A DNA stretch of 38,046 nucleotides from NCBI RefSeq assembly GCF_935825525.1, contig NZ_CAKXZT010000090.1, positions 91,818 through 129,863 of the forward strand. Direction: 5' to 3'. The notes beneath the pieces were generated by a model. It saw nothing but the letters and a program-made list of their open reading frames with translations. It was not told the origin of the DNA and did not search any database. A program made the translations under genes and the position numbers. Origin of the DNA: Mesorhizobium escarrei. Lineage in GTDB: Bacteria; Pseudomonadota; Alphaproteobacteria; Rhizobiales; Rhizobiaceae. Position 1 is the stretch's first letter, and the number at the start of each line of letters is the position of its first letter. Below are positions 1 through 8,149 of this stretch, piece after piece.

Positions 1-44
1 GTGGGGGAGATGTCCGGCAGGACAGAGGGGGGCGCTGTCCCGCC
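1..44. repeat. Arm of palindromic intergenic repeat at the left window edge
   Basis: This 44-bp stretch is the exact reverse complement of 38003-38046 at the right edge and of 35076-35119 inside the window. A diverged copy starts at 21404. In the complete copies it is one arm of a palindromic element of about 170-180 bp, so this is probably a truncated copy cut by the window or contig edge. Confidence 0.9.
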
Positions 45-62
45 AACTTTGCGATGATTCCC

Positions 63-659
63 CTACCGCCCCATCAGCAAAGCGACGATGAGCTGCTGCA
101 GATTGCCGCGCGGGGCGAATTCTATCCGGTCGAAATCGCGGCTTGCCTGCCGCTGCGCCTGCGAGAGTTCGGCGAGCCGCCTGGTCATTTCGGTCCTGAT
201 CTTCTTGCACCCGGGATCGTCGGCGACGGACAGGCCGATGGTGGCGGTCTCTATCTTGCGGACCATGTCGACGATGATGTCGCCATGCACCTTTTCGTGG
301 GCGGCGAGGCCGGCTGCGAAAACGTCCCAACTCTTCTGCACGGCGGCCGGCATTGGCCCGGACGCTTTGGGCAAAGTGTAGGTTATGATGAGCTTGGGCC
401 GCGCCGACACCAGCACGCAGGCATTGCCTTGCCGCTGATAGTCCCTGGCCCAGGTCAGCTTGAAATTGGTATAGGCCATGGCGCGGACCCTGCTTTTGCC
501 GATCGTCGGCCCGCGCTCGCCCATCGACGCATGGAGCTGGGGACCGGTCTGCCCTGAAACGGCGTAGGTTTCAACTTTTTCAACCGGCTCCCAGCCCGCC
601 TGCGCCGGCGATGCCAGCAAAATGGCCAGGAGCAGGTACGTCAGAACGGCTGTTTTCAT
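63..659 (-). CDS. Secreted DUF922-type zinc protease-like protein
   Basis: The 198-residue product starts with a Sec signal peptide (about residues 1-21, ending AQA). The mature part holds the motif HEKVHGD near residue 120, an HExxH-type zinc site embedded in the A-A-H-E-x-x-H context typical of DUF922, a family of predicted secreted Zn-dependent proteases. Two cysteines (in NACVLV and DPGCKK) could form a disulfide in the periplasm. The length fits the family. The next gene, 893-1444, is divergent, so this one is probably transcribed alone. The substrate is unknown. The family call is fairly sure; protease activity is inferred from the motif only. Confidence 0.85.
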   Translation of the reverse strand: MKTAVLTYLLLAILLASPAQAGWEPVEKVETYAVSGQTGPQLHASMGERGPTIGKSRVRAMAYTNFKLTWARDYQRQGNACVLVSARPKLIITYTLPKASGPMPAAVQKSWDVFAAGLAAHEKVHGDIIVDMVRKIETATIGLSVADDPGCKKIRTEMTRRLAELSQAQRQASRDFDRIEFAPRGNLQQLIVALLMGR

Positions 660-839
660 GCGATCCCCGGGACGATGCCTTTGGTGCCCCGGAGATCATC
701 AACGCATGGCCGGAATGCGGTCAAGGCGCCCTTGCCAAACTCGCCGTTCGCATTTCGCGTCGAAAGAACCAATCAACGGCGATGTGCCGCAAACTCAATT
801 CGCCTGGCGGGCTCGTTTTGAAATCTTCTTTCTCACTAA

Positions 840-865
840 ACTCCATAAACTTAGTAGAGTTACTA
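840..865 (+). promoter_or_regulatory. Candidate operator upstream of the FMN reductase operon
   Basis: Two overlapping inverted repeats lie 28-53 bp before the ATG at 893. The first is imperfect, ACTC-N13-GAGT with further symmetric AA/TT positions (840-860). The second is TAGTA-GAGT-TACTA (852-865). The stretch is AT-rich against GC-rich surroundings. It is a plausible site for a sulfur- or substrate-responsive regulator of the operon at 893-5592; which protein binds is not visible. Confidence 0.4.
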
Positions 866-892
866 CAATAAGGCGTTTTGCGAGGAGCCCAA

Positions 893-1444
893 ATGTCGAA
901 AAAACTGGTGGTGGGGCTGTCGGGTAACCTGACCCGTCCGTCGAAGACCAAGGCGTTCATCAGCCACATCGTTGCGGAGGTGGCGAGCAGTACCGGTGCC
1001 GCCTCGACCGTTTTCGACATCGAGGATCTCGGCCGGTCCTTTCCGCTGGCAAGGCGCATTGGCGATCTGGATCCATTGGCCAGGAACATCGTCGAGCGAT
1101 TGCTGGGCGCCGACGTCCTGGTGGTTGGCTCTCCCACCTTCAAAGGCAGCTACACCGGGCTTTTCAAGCATTTCTTCGACCTGCTCGACCCGTCATCGCT
1201 GCGGGGAAAGCCGGTCATCCTTGCTGCAACCGGCGGCGGCGATCGTCATTCGCTGGTGGTCGAACATCAACTGCGGCCGCTGTTCGGCTTCTTCGAGGCG
1301 CTGACCCTGCCGACCGCGATCTACGCCTCCGACAGGGACTTCGCCAACGGCGTGCTGGTGTCCGAAGCCATCCATGCTCGCGCCAGGCAAGCGGTCGCTG
1401 AAGCGTGCCGGGCGGTGCCACGCAGCGTCGGTCTTGCCGCCTGA
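893..1444 (+). CDS. NADPH-dependent FMN reductase (SsuE/MsuE-like)
   Basis: This 183-residue flavodoxin-fold protein would supply reduced FMN to the monooxygenase encoded next. Family marks are the N-terminal strand KKLVVGLSGN, the flavin-binding GSPTFKGSYTGLFKHFFDLL region and AATGGGDRHSLVVEHQLRPLF, all typical of SsuE/MsuE reductases. I place the start at the ATG at 893 because GAGGAG (882-887) lies 5 bp upstream; a TTG at 878 would put this Shine-Dalgarno inside the gene. It is first in an apparent operon with a two-component flavin monooxygenase and an ABC importer, which points to desulfonation or a related oxidative cleavage. Confidence 0.88.
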   Translation: MSKKLVVGLSGNLTRPSKTKAFISHIVAEVASSTGAASTVFDIEDLGRSFPLARRIGDLDPLARNIVERLLGADVLVVGSPTFKGSYTGLFKHFFDLLDPSSLRGKPVILAATGGGDRHSLVVEHQLRPLFGFFEALTLPTAIYASDRDFANGVLVSEAIHARARQAVAEACRAVPRSVGLAA

Positions 1445-1501
1445 ATACGCCACCGGCCCGTGTCCCTCATTCCCTTCCCACACAGTTCAGAGGAGCCCGC
1501 A

Positions 1502-2866
1502 ATGACCAGACCCAGCAAGTCGAGGCAGATCAAGCTTGGTGCCTTCCTGCCCGGTGGCGGACAGCATATCGCTGCCTGGCGCCATCCTGACGCGCCGGCC
1601 GACGGCGCGACGAATTTCGAGTTCCACAGGCAGCTCGCGCTGACCGCCGAGCGCGGCCTGTTCGATGCCTATTTCCTCGCCGACAATCTGACCGTCGGCC
1701 TCGGCGCCCGCGAAGGCGGCAATGCCAAGATCGCCGGGTTCGAGCCGGTGACGCTGTTTGCCGCATTGGCGCCGCTCACCACGCATCTGGGCTTCATTGC
1801 CACCGCCTCCACCACCTATGAGGAGCCCTATACGCTCGCCCGCAAGTTCGCCTCGCTCGACCTGCTGTCGAATGGCCGGGCCGGCTGGAATGTCGTGACC
1901 TCGGCGGGCGACGAGGCCGCGCGCAATTTCAATCGCGAGACGCAGCCTGCCCACGCCGAGCGCTATGCCCGGGCGCATGAGCATGTCGAGACGGTCAAGG
2001 CGCTGTGGGACAGCTGGGAAGACGATGCCTTCATCCGCGACAAGAAGTCGGGCCGCTTCTACGACAAGGACAAGCTTCACGACATTGATCACAAGGGCCG
2101 GCATTTCAGCGTCAAAGGCCCGCTCAATGTGCCGCGCCCGGTGCAGGGTCACCCGGTGGTGGTGCAGGCCGGGCAGTCGGAGGACGGCCGCAAGCTCGCC
2201 GCCCATTCGGCTGAGGTCATCTTCACCGCCCATCAGAATCTGGCCTCGGCGCGAGAGTTCTACCGCGACATAAAGGCGCGCGTGGCGACGGTCGGCCGCG
2301 ATCCCGGACAGGTGCTGATCATGCCGGGCGTAGCTCCCTTCGTCGGCCGCACCGAAGCGGAAGCCCGCGCCAAGTACCAGCAGCTGAACGAGCTGATCCT
2401 GCCCGAGGATGGCGTGGCCCTGCTCAATGGGCTGGCCGGCCAGACGCTCGACATCAGGGGTTACCCGCTCGACGGACCGCTGCCGCTGAGCCAGGAAACC
2501 GAAGGCATGAAGAGCCGCCAGGCGCTGATCCGCCAGATTGCCGACGAGCACAACTTCACCATCCGCCAGCTCTACCAGTGGGTGGCGACGGCCCGCGGCC
2601 ACTACACCGTCATCGGCAGCGCGGCGCAGGTTGCCGATCAGCTGGAGGAATGGTTCGGCAACGACGCCGCCGACGGCTTCAACATCCTGCCGCCGTGGCT
2701 GCCTGGCGCGCTCGACGATTTCGTCGACCTGGTGATTCCCGAGCTGCAGCGTCGCGGCCTGTTCCGCACCGCTTACGAAGGCAGCACGCTACGCGAGAAT
2801 CTCGGCCTCAGGCGGCCGGAAAATCCTTGGACCGCTGCCCGCTCCAAGGTGCTGGCCGCCGAATAA
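1502..2866 (+). CDS. FMNH2-dependent monooxygenase, NtaA/SnaA/DszA family
   Basis: This 454-residue luciferase-like flavin monooxygenase belongs to the group including nitrilotriacetate monooxygenase A, pristinamycin synthase SnaA and DszA/SoxA. Recognisable pieces are LGAFLPGGGQHIAAWRHP near the N-terminus, FDAYFLADN, GWNVVTSAGDEAARNFN and QAGQSEDGRKLAAHSAEVIF. It uses FMNH2, here presumably from the reductase at 893-1444, and O2 to oxidise a small substrate. The start is the ATG at 1502, preceded by AGGAG at 1491; the frame is open back to 1460 but that region lacks a ribosome site. The gene sits between reductase and transporter genes. The exact substrate (sulfonate, sulfone, chelator or other) cannot be read from the sequence. 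Confidence 0.87.
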   Translation: MTRPSKSRQIKLGAFLPGGGQHIAAWRHPDAPADGATNFEFHRQLALTAERGLFDAYFLADNLTVGLGAREGGNAKIAGFEPVTLFAALAPLTTHLGFIATASTTYEEPYTLARKFASLDLLSNGRAGWNVVTSAGDEAARNFNRETQPAHAERYARAHEHVETVKALWDSWEDDAFIRDKKSGRFYDKDKLHDIDHKGRHFSVKGPLNVPRPVQGHPVVVQAGQSEDGRKLAAHSAEVIFTAHQNLASAREFYRDIKARVATVGRDPGQVLIMPGVAPFVGRTEAEARAKYQQLNELILPEDGVALLNGLAGQTLDIRGYPLDGPLPLSQETEGMKSRQALIRQIADEHNFTIRQLYQWVATARGHYTVIGSAAQVADQLEEWFGNDAADGFNILPPWLPGALDDFVDLVIPELQRRGLFRTAYEGSTLRENLGLRRPENPWTAARSKVLAAE

Positions 2867-2893
2867 ATTCTCTTAAAGCGAAGGGGCAAGAGG

Positions 2894-3742
2894 ATGAGTT
2901 TGCAACACATCGAGCAGCGGGTCACGATCCCTGCACATGGCGGCGGAACCAGCCTTGGCGCCGATTTTCCGCGCTTGGCCAGCCGGGCTGTCGTCCGCTT
3001 CCTGTCCCGTTACGGCATTCTGATCGCCTTCCTCGCGACCTGGCAGGTCTCGAGCAGCGCGGGATGGGTCAACGCCGCGGTGCTGCCGCCGATCGACACC
3101 ATTGTCACCGCATTGTGGAACGGTCTGGCCGGCGGCACCTTGCTTGGCGACATTGCCATCAGCCTGCAGCGCGCCGGCCTCGCCTTCGCGGCGGCGGTGG
3201 CGGTTGCCATCCCGCTCGGTCTGTTCATGGGCCAGGTGCGCGCCGTCGAAACCGCGCTTGACCCGATCCTGCAGGTTTTCCGGCAGACCTCGGCGCTGGC
3301 GCTCTACCCGGTGTTCATCCTGCTGCTCGGGCTGGGGGAGGCATCAAAGGTCTTCGTCATCTTCTGGGCGACGCTGTTCCCGCTGCTGCTCAACACCATC
3401 AGCGGCGTCAAGCAAGTCGATCCGAAACTGCTCGAAATGGCGCGGGTCTATGGCGCCACGCGGCTCACCGCGTTTCGCCGTGTCGTGCTTCCGGGGGCCG
3501 TCCCGTCGATCTTCGTCGGGTTGAGGCTGAGTGCGACCACGGCGCTCTTGTTGCTGATCGCTTCCGAAATGATCGGCGCCAACAAGGGCATCGGCTTTCA
3601 GGTGATGAACGCGCAGTACAACTTCCAGACCCCGCTGATGTTTGCGGCGATCGTCATCCTTGCCGGCCTCGGCCTGATCGCCAATCAGGCGCTGGTCAGC
3701 CTGCAGCGGCGGCTCTGCCGCTGGAGCAGTCCCACCGACTGA
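2894..3742 (+). CDS. ABC transporter permease, SsuC/TauC-like
   Basis: This 282-residue inner-membrane permease has about six membrane segments and a BPD_transp_1 domain. The EAA-type loop that contacts the ATPase is visible as EMARVYGATRLTAFRRVVLPGAVPSIFVGLRLS, around residues 183-215. The N-terminal 30 residues are hydrophilic and cytoplasmic. It belongs to the nitrate/sulfonate/taurine permease family and is followed by the matching binding protein and ATPase genes. The ATG at 2894 follows a purine-rich AAGGGGCAAGAGG. Confidence 0.87.
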   Translation: MSLQHIEQRVTIPAHGGGTSLGADFPRLASRAVVRFLSRYGILIAFLATWQVSSSAGWVNAAVLPPIDTIVTALWNGLAGGTLLGDIAISLQRAGLAFAAAVAVAIPLGLFMGQVRAVETALDPILQVFRQTSALALYPVFILLLGLGEASKVFVIFWATLFPLLLNTISGVKQVDPKLLEMARVYGATRLTAFRRVVLPGAVPSIFVGLRLSATTALLLLIASEMIGANKGIGFQVMNAQYNFQTPLMFAAIVILAGLGLIANQALVSLQRRLCRWSSPTD

Positions 3743-3751
3743 CCAGCTTTC

Positions 3752-3802
3752 ACCCATCCTCTCCAACAGGCACCATCCTCCAACAGGCCCCATCCTCCAA
3801 AC
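3752..3802 (+). repeat. Three tandem 17-bp units before the binding-protein gene
   Basis: Three near-identical units based on CCATCCTCCAACAGGC occupy the gap between permease and binding-protein genes and run right up to the ATG. The block pushes any Shine-Dalgarno away from the start and may lower initiation. It looks like a slippage duplication. Confidence 0.8.
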
Positions 3803-4816
3803 ATGAAAGACCGGACCATGCCAATCACTCGCCGCTCCCTGCTTGCGGGCGCTCCCTTTGCCGCCGGCATCATCGCCTCCGGCCTGCCTCGCTTTGCCGT
3901 TGCGCAAGCCGCGCCGGCCACGTTGCGCTACCTCGCCAGCCGTGGCAGCATCTCGCCGCATGAGCTGGCGGACGCGCTCGGCTATTTCAAGGACGTCGGC
4001 GTCAAGCTTGAGAATGTCGGCTACTCCAGCGGCGGTCCGGAATCGCTGTTCGCGCTCGCCTCCGGCAGCGTCGATCTTGGCTCGGCCGCAACCGCTGCGG
4101 TGATCAATTCGATCTCCGGCGGCAACGACTTCGTCGCCGTCTATCCAAGCAACGGCATTAACAGCCAAGTGCACAGCGTCTTCTACGTGCTGGAAGACAG
4201 TCCGATCAAATCGATTGCCGACATTGCCGGCAAGACCATTGCAGTCAACACGCTCGGCGCCCATCTCGACTACACCGTGCGCGAGGCGCTGCACGGCGTC
4301 GGCCTGCCGCCAGATGCAGCGAATCTCGTCGTGGTACCCGGGCCGCAGCTTGAACAAACCTTGCGGTCACGCCAGGTCGATATCGCGGCACTGGGCTACT
4401 GGCAGGCGACGTTTGCCGGCGCGCTGGTCGACAAGGGCGGGGTGCGCGGCGTGTTCAACGACACCGACGTGCTGGGCGAACTGGCCGGCGGCTTCATCGT
4501 CCTGCGGCGCGACTTCATCGCGGCGCATCCGGATGGCGCCCGCAATTTCGTCGACCAGTCGGCCCGCGCCGCCGACTGGTCGCGCCAGAACCCGGACGAG
4601 GCGCGCAAGGTGCTCGCGGAGATCCTCGACAAGCGCGGCGAAAATGGCGAGCTGGCGCGCTACTGGACCGGCTTCGGCCTGCGCGAAGGGGCGAAGGCTG
4701 ACGACCGCGACATAGACTTCTGGATCGGCGTGCTCGAGCGCGACGGCCGCCTGCCCAAGGGCAAGCTGAAAGCCGCTGATATCCTTTACCGGCGCGGCGA
4801 AATGAAGACCAACTGA
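3803..4816 (+). CDS. ABC transporter substrate-binding protein, SsuA/TauA-like (Tat signal)
   Basis: This 337-residue periplasmic binding protein of the nitrate/sulfonate/taurine type (NMT1/SsuA fold) begins with a twin-arginine signal: TRRSLLAG followed by a hydrophobic stretch and AVAQA, cleavage near residue 36. The mature part has the family pattern GYFKDVGVKLE, ASGSVDLGSAATAAVI, IADIAGKTIAVNTLGA and AALGYWQATFAG. The ATG at 3818 is an alternative start; neither has a good ribosome site because a tandem repeat lies directly upstream. A Tat signal on a binding protein suggests folding before export. The substrate is probably a sulfonate-like or organosulfur compound, inferred from the adjacent monooxygenase. 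Confidence 0.87.
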   Translation: MKDRTMPITRRSLLAGAPFAAGIIASGLPRFAVAQAAPATLRYLASRGSISPHELADALGYFKDVGVKLENVGYSSGGPESLFALASGSVDLGSAATAAVINSISGGNDFVAVYPSNGINSQVHSVFYVLEDSPIKSIADIAGKTIAVNTLGAHLDYTVREALHGVGLPPDAANLVVVPGPQLEQTLRSRQVDIAALGYWQATFAGALVDKGGVRGVFNDTDVLGELAGGFIVLRRDFIAAHPDGARNFVDQSARAADWSRQNPDEARKVLAEILDKRGENGELARYWTGFGLREGAKADDRDIDFWIGVLERDGRLPKGKLKAADILYRRGEMKTN

Positions 4817-4830
4817 CCGGGAGACGGGCC

Positions 4831-5592
4831 ATGGCCACCACAAGCGGCGGCGAGGTCACGATACGCGACCTCTCCAAATCCTTCACCCTTGGCGGGCGCC
4901 CGATTGCCGTGCTGAGGGCGCTCAACCTCGACATCCGCTCCGGCGAATGTCTCGTCATTGTCGGCGCCAGCGGATCGGGCAAGACCACGCTGCTGCGCAT
5001 CCTTGCCGGTCTTGAGGCTGCCGACAGCGGCGGTGTCGCGATCGACGGCAGGCCGGTCCATGGCGTCGGCGCCGAGCGCGCGGTGATCTTCCAGGAACCG
5101 CGCCTGCTGCCCTGGCTGACGGTGCTCGGCAACGTCGCCTTTGGCCTCGAAGTGCGGGGTGTGGCCAAGGCGGAGGCCGAGGACAAGGCCCGCTTCTATA
5201 CCGCGCTCGTCGGCCTGGCCGAATTCAGCGATGCCTATCCCAGGCAGCTTTCGGGCGGCATGGCGCAGCGCGTCGGCATTGCCCGGGCCTTGACCGTGCA
5301 ACCTGAAATCCTGCTGCTCGACGAGCCGCTAGGCGCGCTCGACGCGATGACCAAGATCGGCATGCAGGAGGAACTGGCGCGCATCTGGAGCGAGGAGAAC
5401 GTCACCATGGTCATGGTCACCCATGATCTGGAAGAAGCGATCTATCTCGCCGACAGGGTGCTGATCCTGCCCAGGGAGAAGGGCGGCACAGCACGGCTGG
5501 TCGAGGTTGAACTGCCGCGCCCCCGCGATCGCAGCGAAAGCCGGTTCGTGCGCTATCGCGAAGAACTGCTGCGCGAGTTTGGCTTGCACTGA
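4831..5592 (+). CDS. ABC transporter ATP-binding protein, SsuB/TauB-like
   Basis: This 253-residue ATPase drives the importer made with the preceding permease and binding protein. Walker A is GASGSGKTT (about residues 47-55), the Q-loop lies in IFQEPRLLPWL, the signature is LSGGMAQR, Walker B is LLLDEPLGALD and the switch histidine is in VMVTHDLEEA. The length and motifs fit SsuB/TauB. It starts 15 bp after the binding-protein gene and ends the operon, with an inverted repeat downstream. Confidence 0.92.
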   Translation: MATTSGGEVTIRDLSKSFTLGGRPIAVLRALNLDIRSGECLVIVGASGSGKTTLLRILAGLEAADSGGVAIDGRPVHGVGAERAVIFQEPRLLPWLTVLGNVAFGLEVRGVAKAEAEDKARFYTALVGLAEFSDAYPRQLSGGMAQRVGIARALTVQPEILLLDEPLGALDAMTKIGMQEELARIWSEENVTMVMVTHDLEEAIYLADRVLILPREKGGTARLVEVELPRPRDRSESRFVRYREELLREFGLH

Positions 5593-5605
5593 GACTGGGT
5601 GCACT

Positions 5606-5630
5606 AAGACGCCGGTGAAAGGCGCGTCTT
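5606..5630. terminator. Hairpin between convergent genes
   Basis: AAGACGC and GCGTCTT form a 7-bp stem around an 11-nt loop in the 45-bp gap between the convergent ABC operon and acyltransferase gene. There is no clear U-tract, so a bidirectional terminator role is plausible but not proven. Confidence 0.45.
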
Positions 5631-5637
5631 CCGCACC

Positions 5638-7605
5638 TTACTTCCCGACCGCCCCGGTCGAAAACAGCGCGCTCTCGACCGGCGGCTCCAGGGTTTGCGC
5701 AAAGGGCGTCGCCATGTGGTGGCGGTCGCGGTAGGCCAGCTTGCCGTCGATGAAGACACGGCAGGTCTTGGCGTCGCAGAACTGGTCGGTCATGTCGATA
5801 TAGGTCGCGTTGGGCACGGCGCGCACGATGTCGCGCTCCACCGCGGCCATGGCGTCGTTGGCGGCGTCGGTGCGCGGCGCGTCACATACCGATGGTGTCT
5901 GTCCACGCCACAGCGCGCGGGCCACGCAGGTGTCGACAAACATGCTGTTGAACGGCACATCGCGGATGAAGGCGACCTTCAGCCCGGCCTGGCTGAACGC
6001 CTCCAGCGTTGCGCGCAGGCCGGCTTGCCAGTCCTGATCCAGGCTGTCGGATTGCCGCGCGTCGGGCGACAGTTTGCGCGAGCTGGTCAGCGAGATCTCC
6101 GAGATCACCACCAGGCTCGGGCGCAGGGCGATGATCTCCTTGATCGATTGCTCGCGCCATTGATCGCACTCGGTGTAGTCGCGCTTCAGCTTCGAGCTCC
6201 AGACCGTCAGCCGCGACGCCCGGCAGGCGGCTTTGAGCCAGGTGACGACCTTGTAGTCGTTCTTCTTCGCCGCCTCGATCAGCGGCGTCGACCAGTGGTC
6301 GGCATGCGAATCGCCGAACAGCGCGATCGAGCGCTCGGCATTCTTGGCGCCGAACTCGCAGGCCTTCGGCGTCACGGTCTCGTAGTCGAGAACGCAGCCC
6401 ACCCTGGCGCGCGCCGTGGAGGGCTGCGCGGCAGTTTCGGCAATGATGCGTTGTGAGGGATCGAGGTCGTCCACGGCAAGGCGCGCATTGGCGTAAGTCG
6501 CCACGACGCCGGCGCCGGTCAGCATTACGGCGGGGATTAGCGCGCGCGCCGCGTTCGCCATCAGCCAGCCATTGCGACGGATCGGGTTTTCGATGAAATT
6601 ATAAGTGAAGAGCGACAGCGCCAGCGTCAATGCCGCGCAGGCAAGCCGCCCGGGCCAGGAGAGGTCGGGCACCATCATCGTTGCATAGACGATGACCGGC
6701 CAGTGCCAGAGATAGAGCGAGTAGGAAAGTTTCCCCACCCATTGCAAAGGCGGCAGCGCCAACATGGCGCTCGGCCCGCTTTGGACATTGCCGGAGCCGC
6801 TGAGCAGCAGGAGCACGGTGCCGGCCACCGGCACCACCGCCGCGACGCCGGGGAAGGGGGTGTCCTGCTCGCTGAAGGTCAGATAGGCCCCGGCGATCAG
6901 CGCCAGGCCAAGCCATGCCAATGCTGCGCCCAGTTGCGGGCGCTCTCGCCAGAATTTTGCCGGCGCCATCGTCGCCAGGCCGCCGGCGGCGAATTCCCAG
7001 GCCCTGAGCGGCGAGAAATAGAAGGCCCAGGGCTGCGCCACGGTGGTGAGCCAGGCGCCGACGGCGAACGACACCGCGCCGGTGATGCCGATCATCAGGA
7101 TGGCAGTGCGCTTGCCCGGTCGCAGCCATGCGGCCAGCAGAAGCAGCCCCGGCCATACGAAATAGAACTGCTCCTCGACCGAGAGCGACCAGAAGTGGAT
7201 GAACGGGTTGTTCGCCGCGTCGGCGGCGAAATAGTCGAACGACCAGCGGATCAGCCAGAAATTGATCGCATAGGCCGAGGCATACATGGCGCCTTTCGAA
7301 TAGAGCGACTGTTCGTCCGGCGACAGGATGAAGTAGCCCGCGACCAGCGTGGCGAAGATGACGAACAGCGAGGCCGGCAGCAGGCGCCGGGCGCGCCTTG
7401 CATAGAACCGCCACAGATCCAGCCTGCCGTCCTCGGCGATTTCCCGCAGCAGCTGGCCGGTGATCAGGTAGCCGGATATGACGAAGAAGATGTCGACGCC
7501 AGTGAAGCCGCCCGGCAGGTCCGACAGACCAAAATGGAACGCGACGACGCCGGACACCGCCAACGCACGCAGCCCTTCGATATCAGGCCGAAACGATGCT
7601 GACAC
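5638..7605 (-). CDS. Acyltransferase 3 / SGNH fusion, OafA-type O-acyltransferase
   Basis: This 655-residue membrane protein O-acylates a surface or exported polysaccharide. Residues about 1-360 are an acyltransferase-3 domain with about ten membrane segments: it opens with the classic RPDIEGLRALAV, then VVAFHFG, GGFTGVDIFFVISGYLI and RRARRLLPA, with FWSLSVEEQFYFVWP further on. The C-terminal part from about residue 400 is a periplasmic SGNH esterase-like domain with IALFGDSHADHW as its Ser block. The fused layout is that of OafA/OacB-type enzymes used on lipopolysaccharide or exopolysaccharide. The acceptor glycan and acyl group are not evident, and no polysaccharide genes are adjacent. Confidence 0.9.
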   Translation of the reverse strand: MSASFRPDIEGLRALAVSGVVAFHFGLSDLPGGFTGVDIFFVISGYLITGQLLREIAEDGRLDLWRFYARRARRLLPASLFVIFATLVAGYFILSPDEQSLYSKGAMYASAYAINFWLIRWSFDYFAADAANNPFIHFWSLSVEEQFYFVWPGLLLLAAWLRPGKRTAILMIGITGAVSFAVGAWLTTVAQPWAFYFSPLRAWEFAAGGLATMAPAKFWRERPQLGAALAWLGLALIAGAYLTFSEQDTPFPGVAAVVPVAGTVLLLLSGSGNVQSGPSAMLALPPLQWVGKLSYSLYLWHWPVIVYATMMVPDLSWPGRLACAALTLALSLFTYNFIENPIRRNGWLMANAARALIPAVMLTGAGVVATYANARLAVDDLDPSQRIIAETAAQPSTARARVGCVLDYETVTPKACEFGAKNAERSIALFGDSHADHWSTPLIEAAKKNDYKVVTWLKAACRASRLTVWSSKLKRDYTECDQWREQSIKEIIALRPSLVVISEISLTSSRKLSPDARQSDSLDQDWQAGLRATLEAFSQAGLKVAFIRDVPFNSMFVDTCVARALWRGQTPSVCDAPRTDAANDAMAAVERDIVRAVPNATYIDMTDQFCDAKTCRVFIDGKLAYRDRHHMATPFAQTLEPPVESALFSTGAVGK

Positions 7606-7661
7606 GGCGAAACCTCGTATAGGTCGTTAAAAAAGCCACCCGTTGCGAAGACTCGACGCAA

Positions 7662-7681
7662 TGCATTGATATTGCAATGCA
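7662..7681 (-). promoter_or_regulatory. Candidate operator before the acyltransferase gene
   Basis: A perfect inverted repeat TGCATTG-N6-CAATGCA lies 57 bp upstream of the acyltransferase start. Related boxes GCAATGCAAC, GCAGTGCAAC and GCAGTGCGAC follow at 7674, 7693 and 7723. Repeated short boxes next to a symmetric site suggest regulator binding; the regulator is unknown. Confidence 0.4.
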
Positions 7682-8040
7682 ACAAATCTAACGCAGTGCA
7701 ACATAAGTGGAGTTTACGGGGTGCAGTGCGACATGCTCGTCGGCGTGCCTCGGCGAACGTTGCGCCGTGCGCTGCCATCTGCATCCGCTGGCGGCGAATT
7801 TTGGCGGCGGGATCTTTGGAGCACAATGAAATTTGGCCGGGGTACGGCGGGTGGGACGTGCGCGAATTTGACCAGCGCCCGCTCTATCTGTTCGTTTTAC
7901 CCACATTTGTGCAACGCCAAGTGATTCCACTTGGCTGCAAAAATACTCTCGCGGGCCCGATCTCGGGCTTTAGAAGGAGCCCCGGCGCTCGCGCGCCGAG
8001 CCCCTCCGCTTAAAGCGCCTCGCGTTCGAAAGGAAATCAA

Positions 8041-8138
8041 CGCGCTTTAAGTCTTTGTTTCTATGCATGTCGTTACCCCAAAACCGCTGCGCACCCTCGG
8101 GTCAGGCCCGAGGGCATGCTTTTGGGCGACATGCATTA
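8041..8138. repeat. Dispersed rhizobial palindromic repeat with nested hairpin
   Basis: The outer arms are ATGCATGTCG (8063-8072) with CCCAAAA beside it, and TTTTGGG-CGACATGCAT (8120-8136). Nested between them is a second stem, CCCTCGGG against CCCGAGGG (about 8094-8114). The upstream part (CGCGCTTTAA and a T-rich stretch) is also typical of this family, which I recall as widespread in Mesorhizobium and Rhizobium intergenic DNA. The element lies downstream of the SPW-protein gene. Confidence 0.7.
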
Positions 8139-8149
8139 GTCGTCACCGA

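Larger units (their letters stand above)
7606..8149. other. Gene-free interval with several inverted repeats
   Basis: I find no credible gene in these 544 bp. The acyltransferase promoter side holds an inverted repeat (7662-7681) and three GCANTGCRAC boxes (7674-7683, 7693-7702, 7723-7732). A hairpin GCCAAGT-GATTCC-ACTTGGC is at 7916-7935, another GCCCGA-TC-TCGGGC is near 7956-7969, and a dispersed palindromic repeat covers roughly 8041-8138. Short open frames here have no ribosome site or family resemblance. Confidence 0.6.

Noticed and set aside
1487..2602. Long open frame antisense to the flavin monooxygenase gene
   Set aside because: Low-complexity Arg/Gly/Ala-rich translation, no start signal, and the plus-strand gene has clear family motifs.
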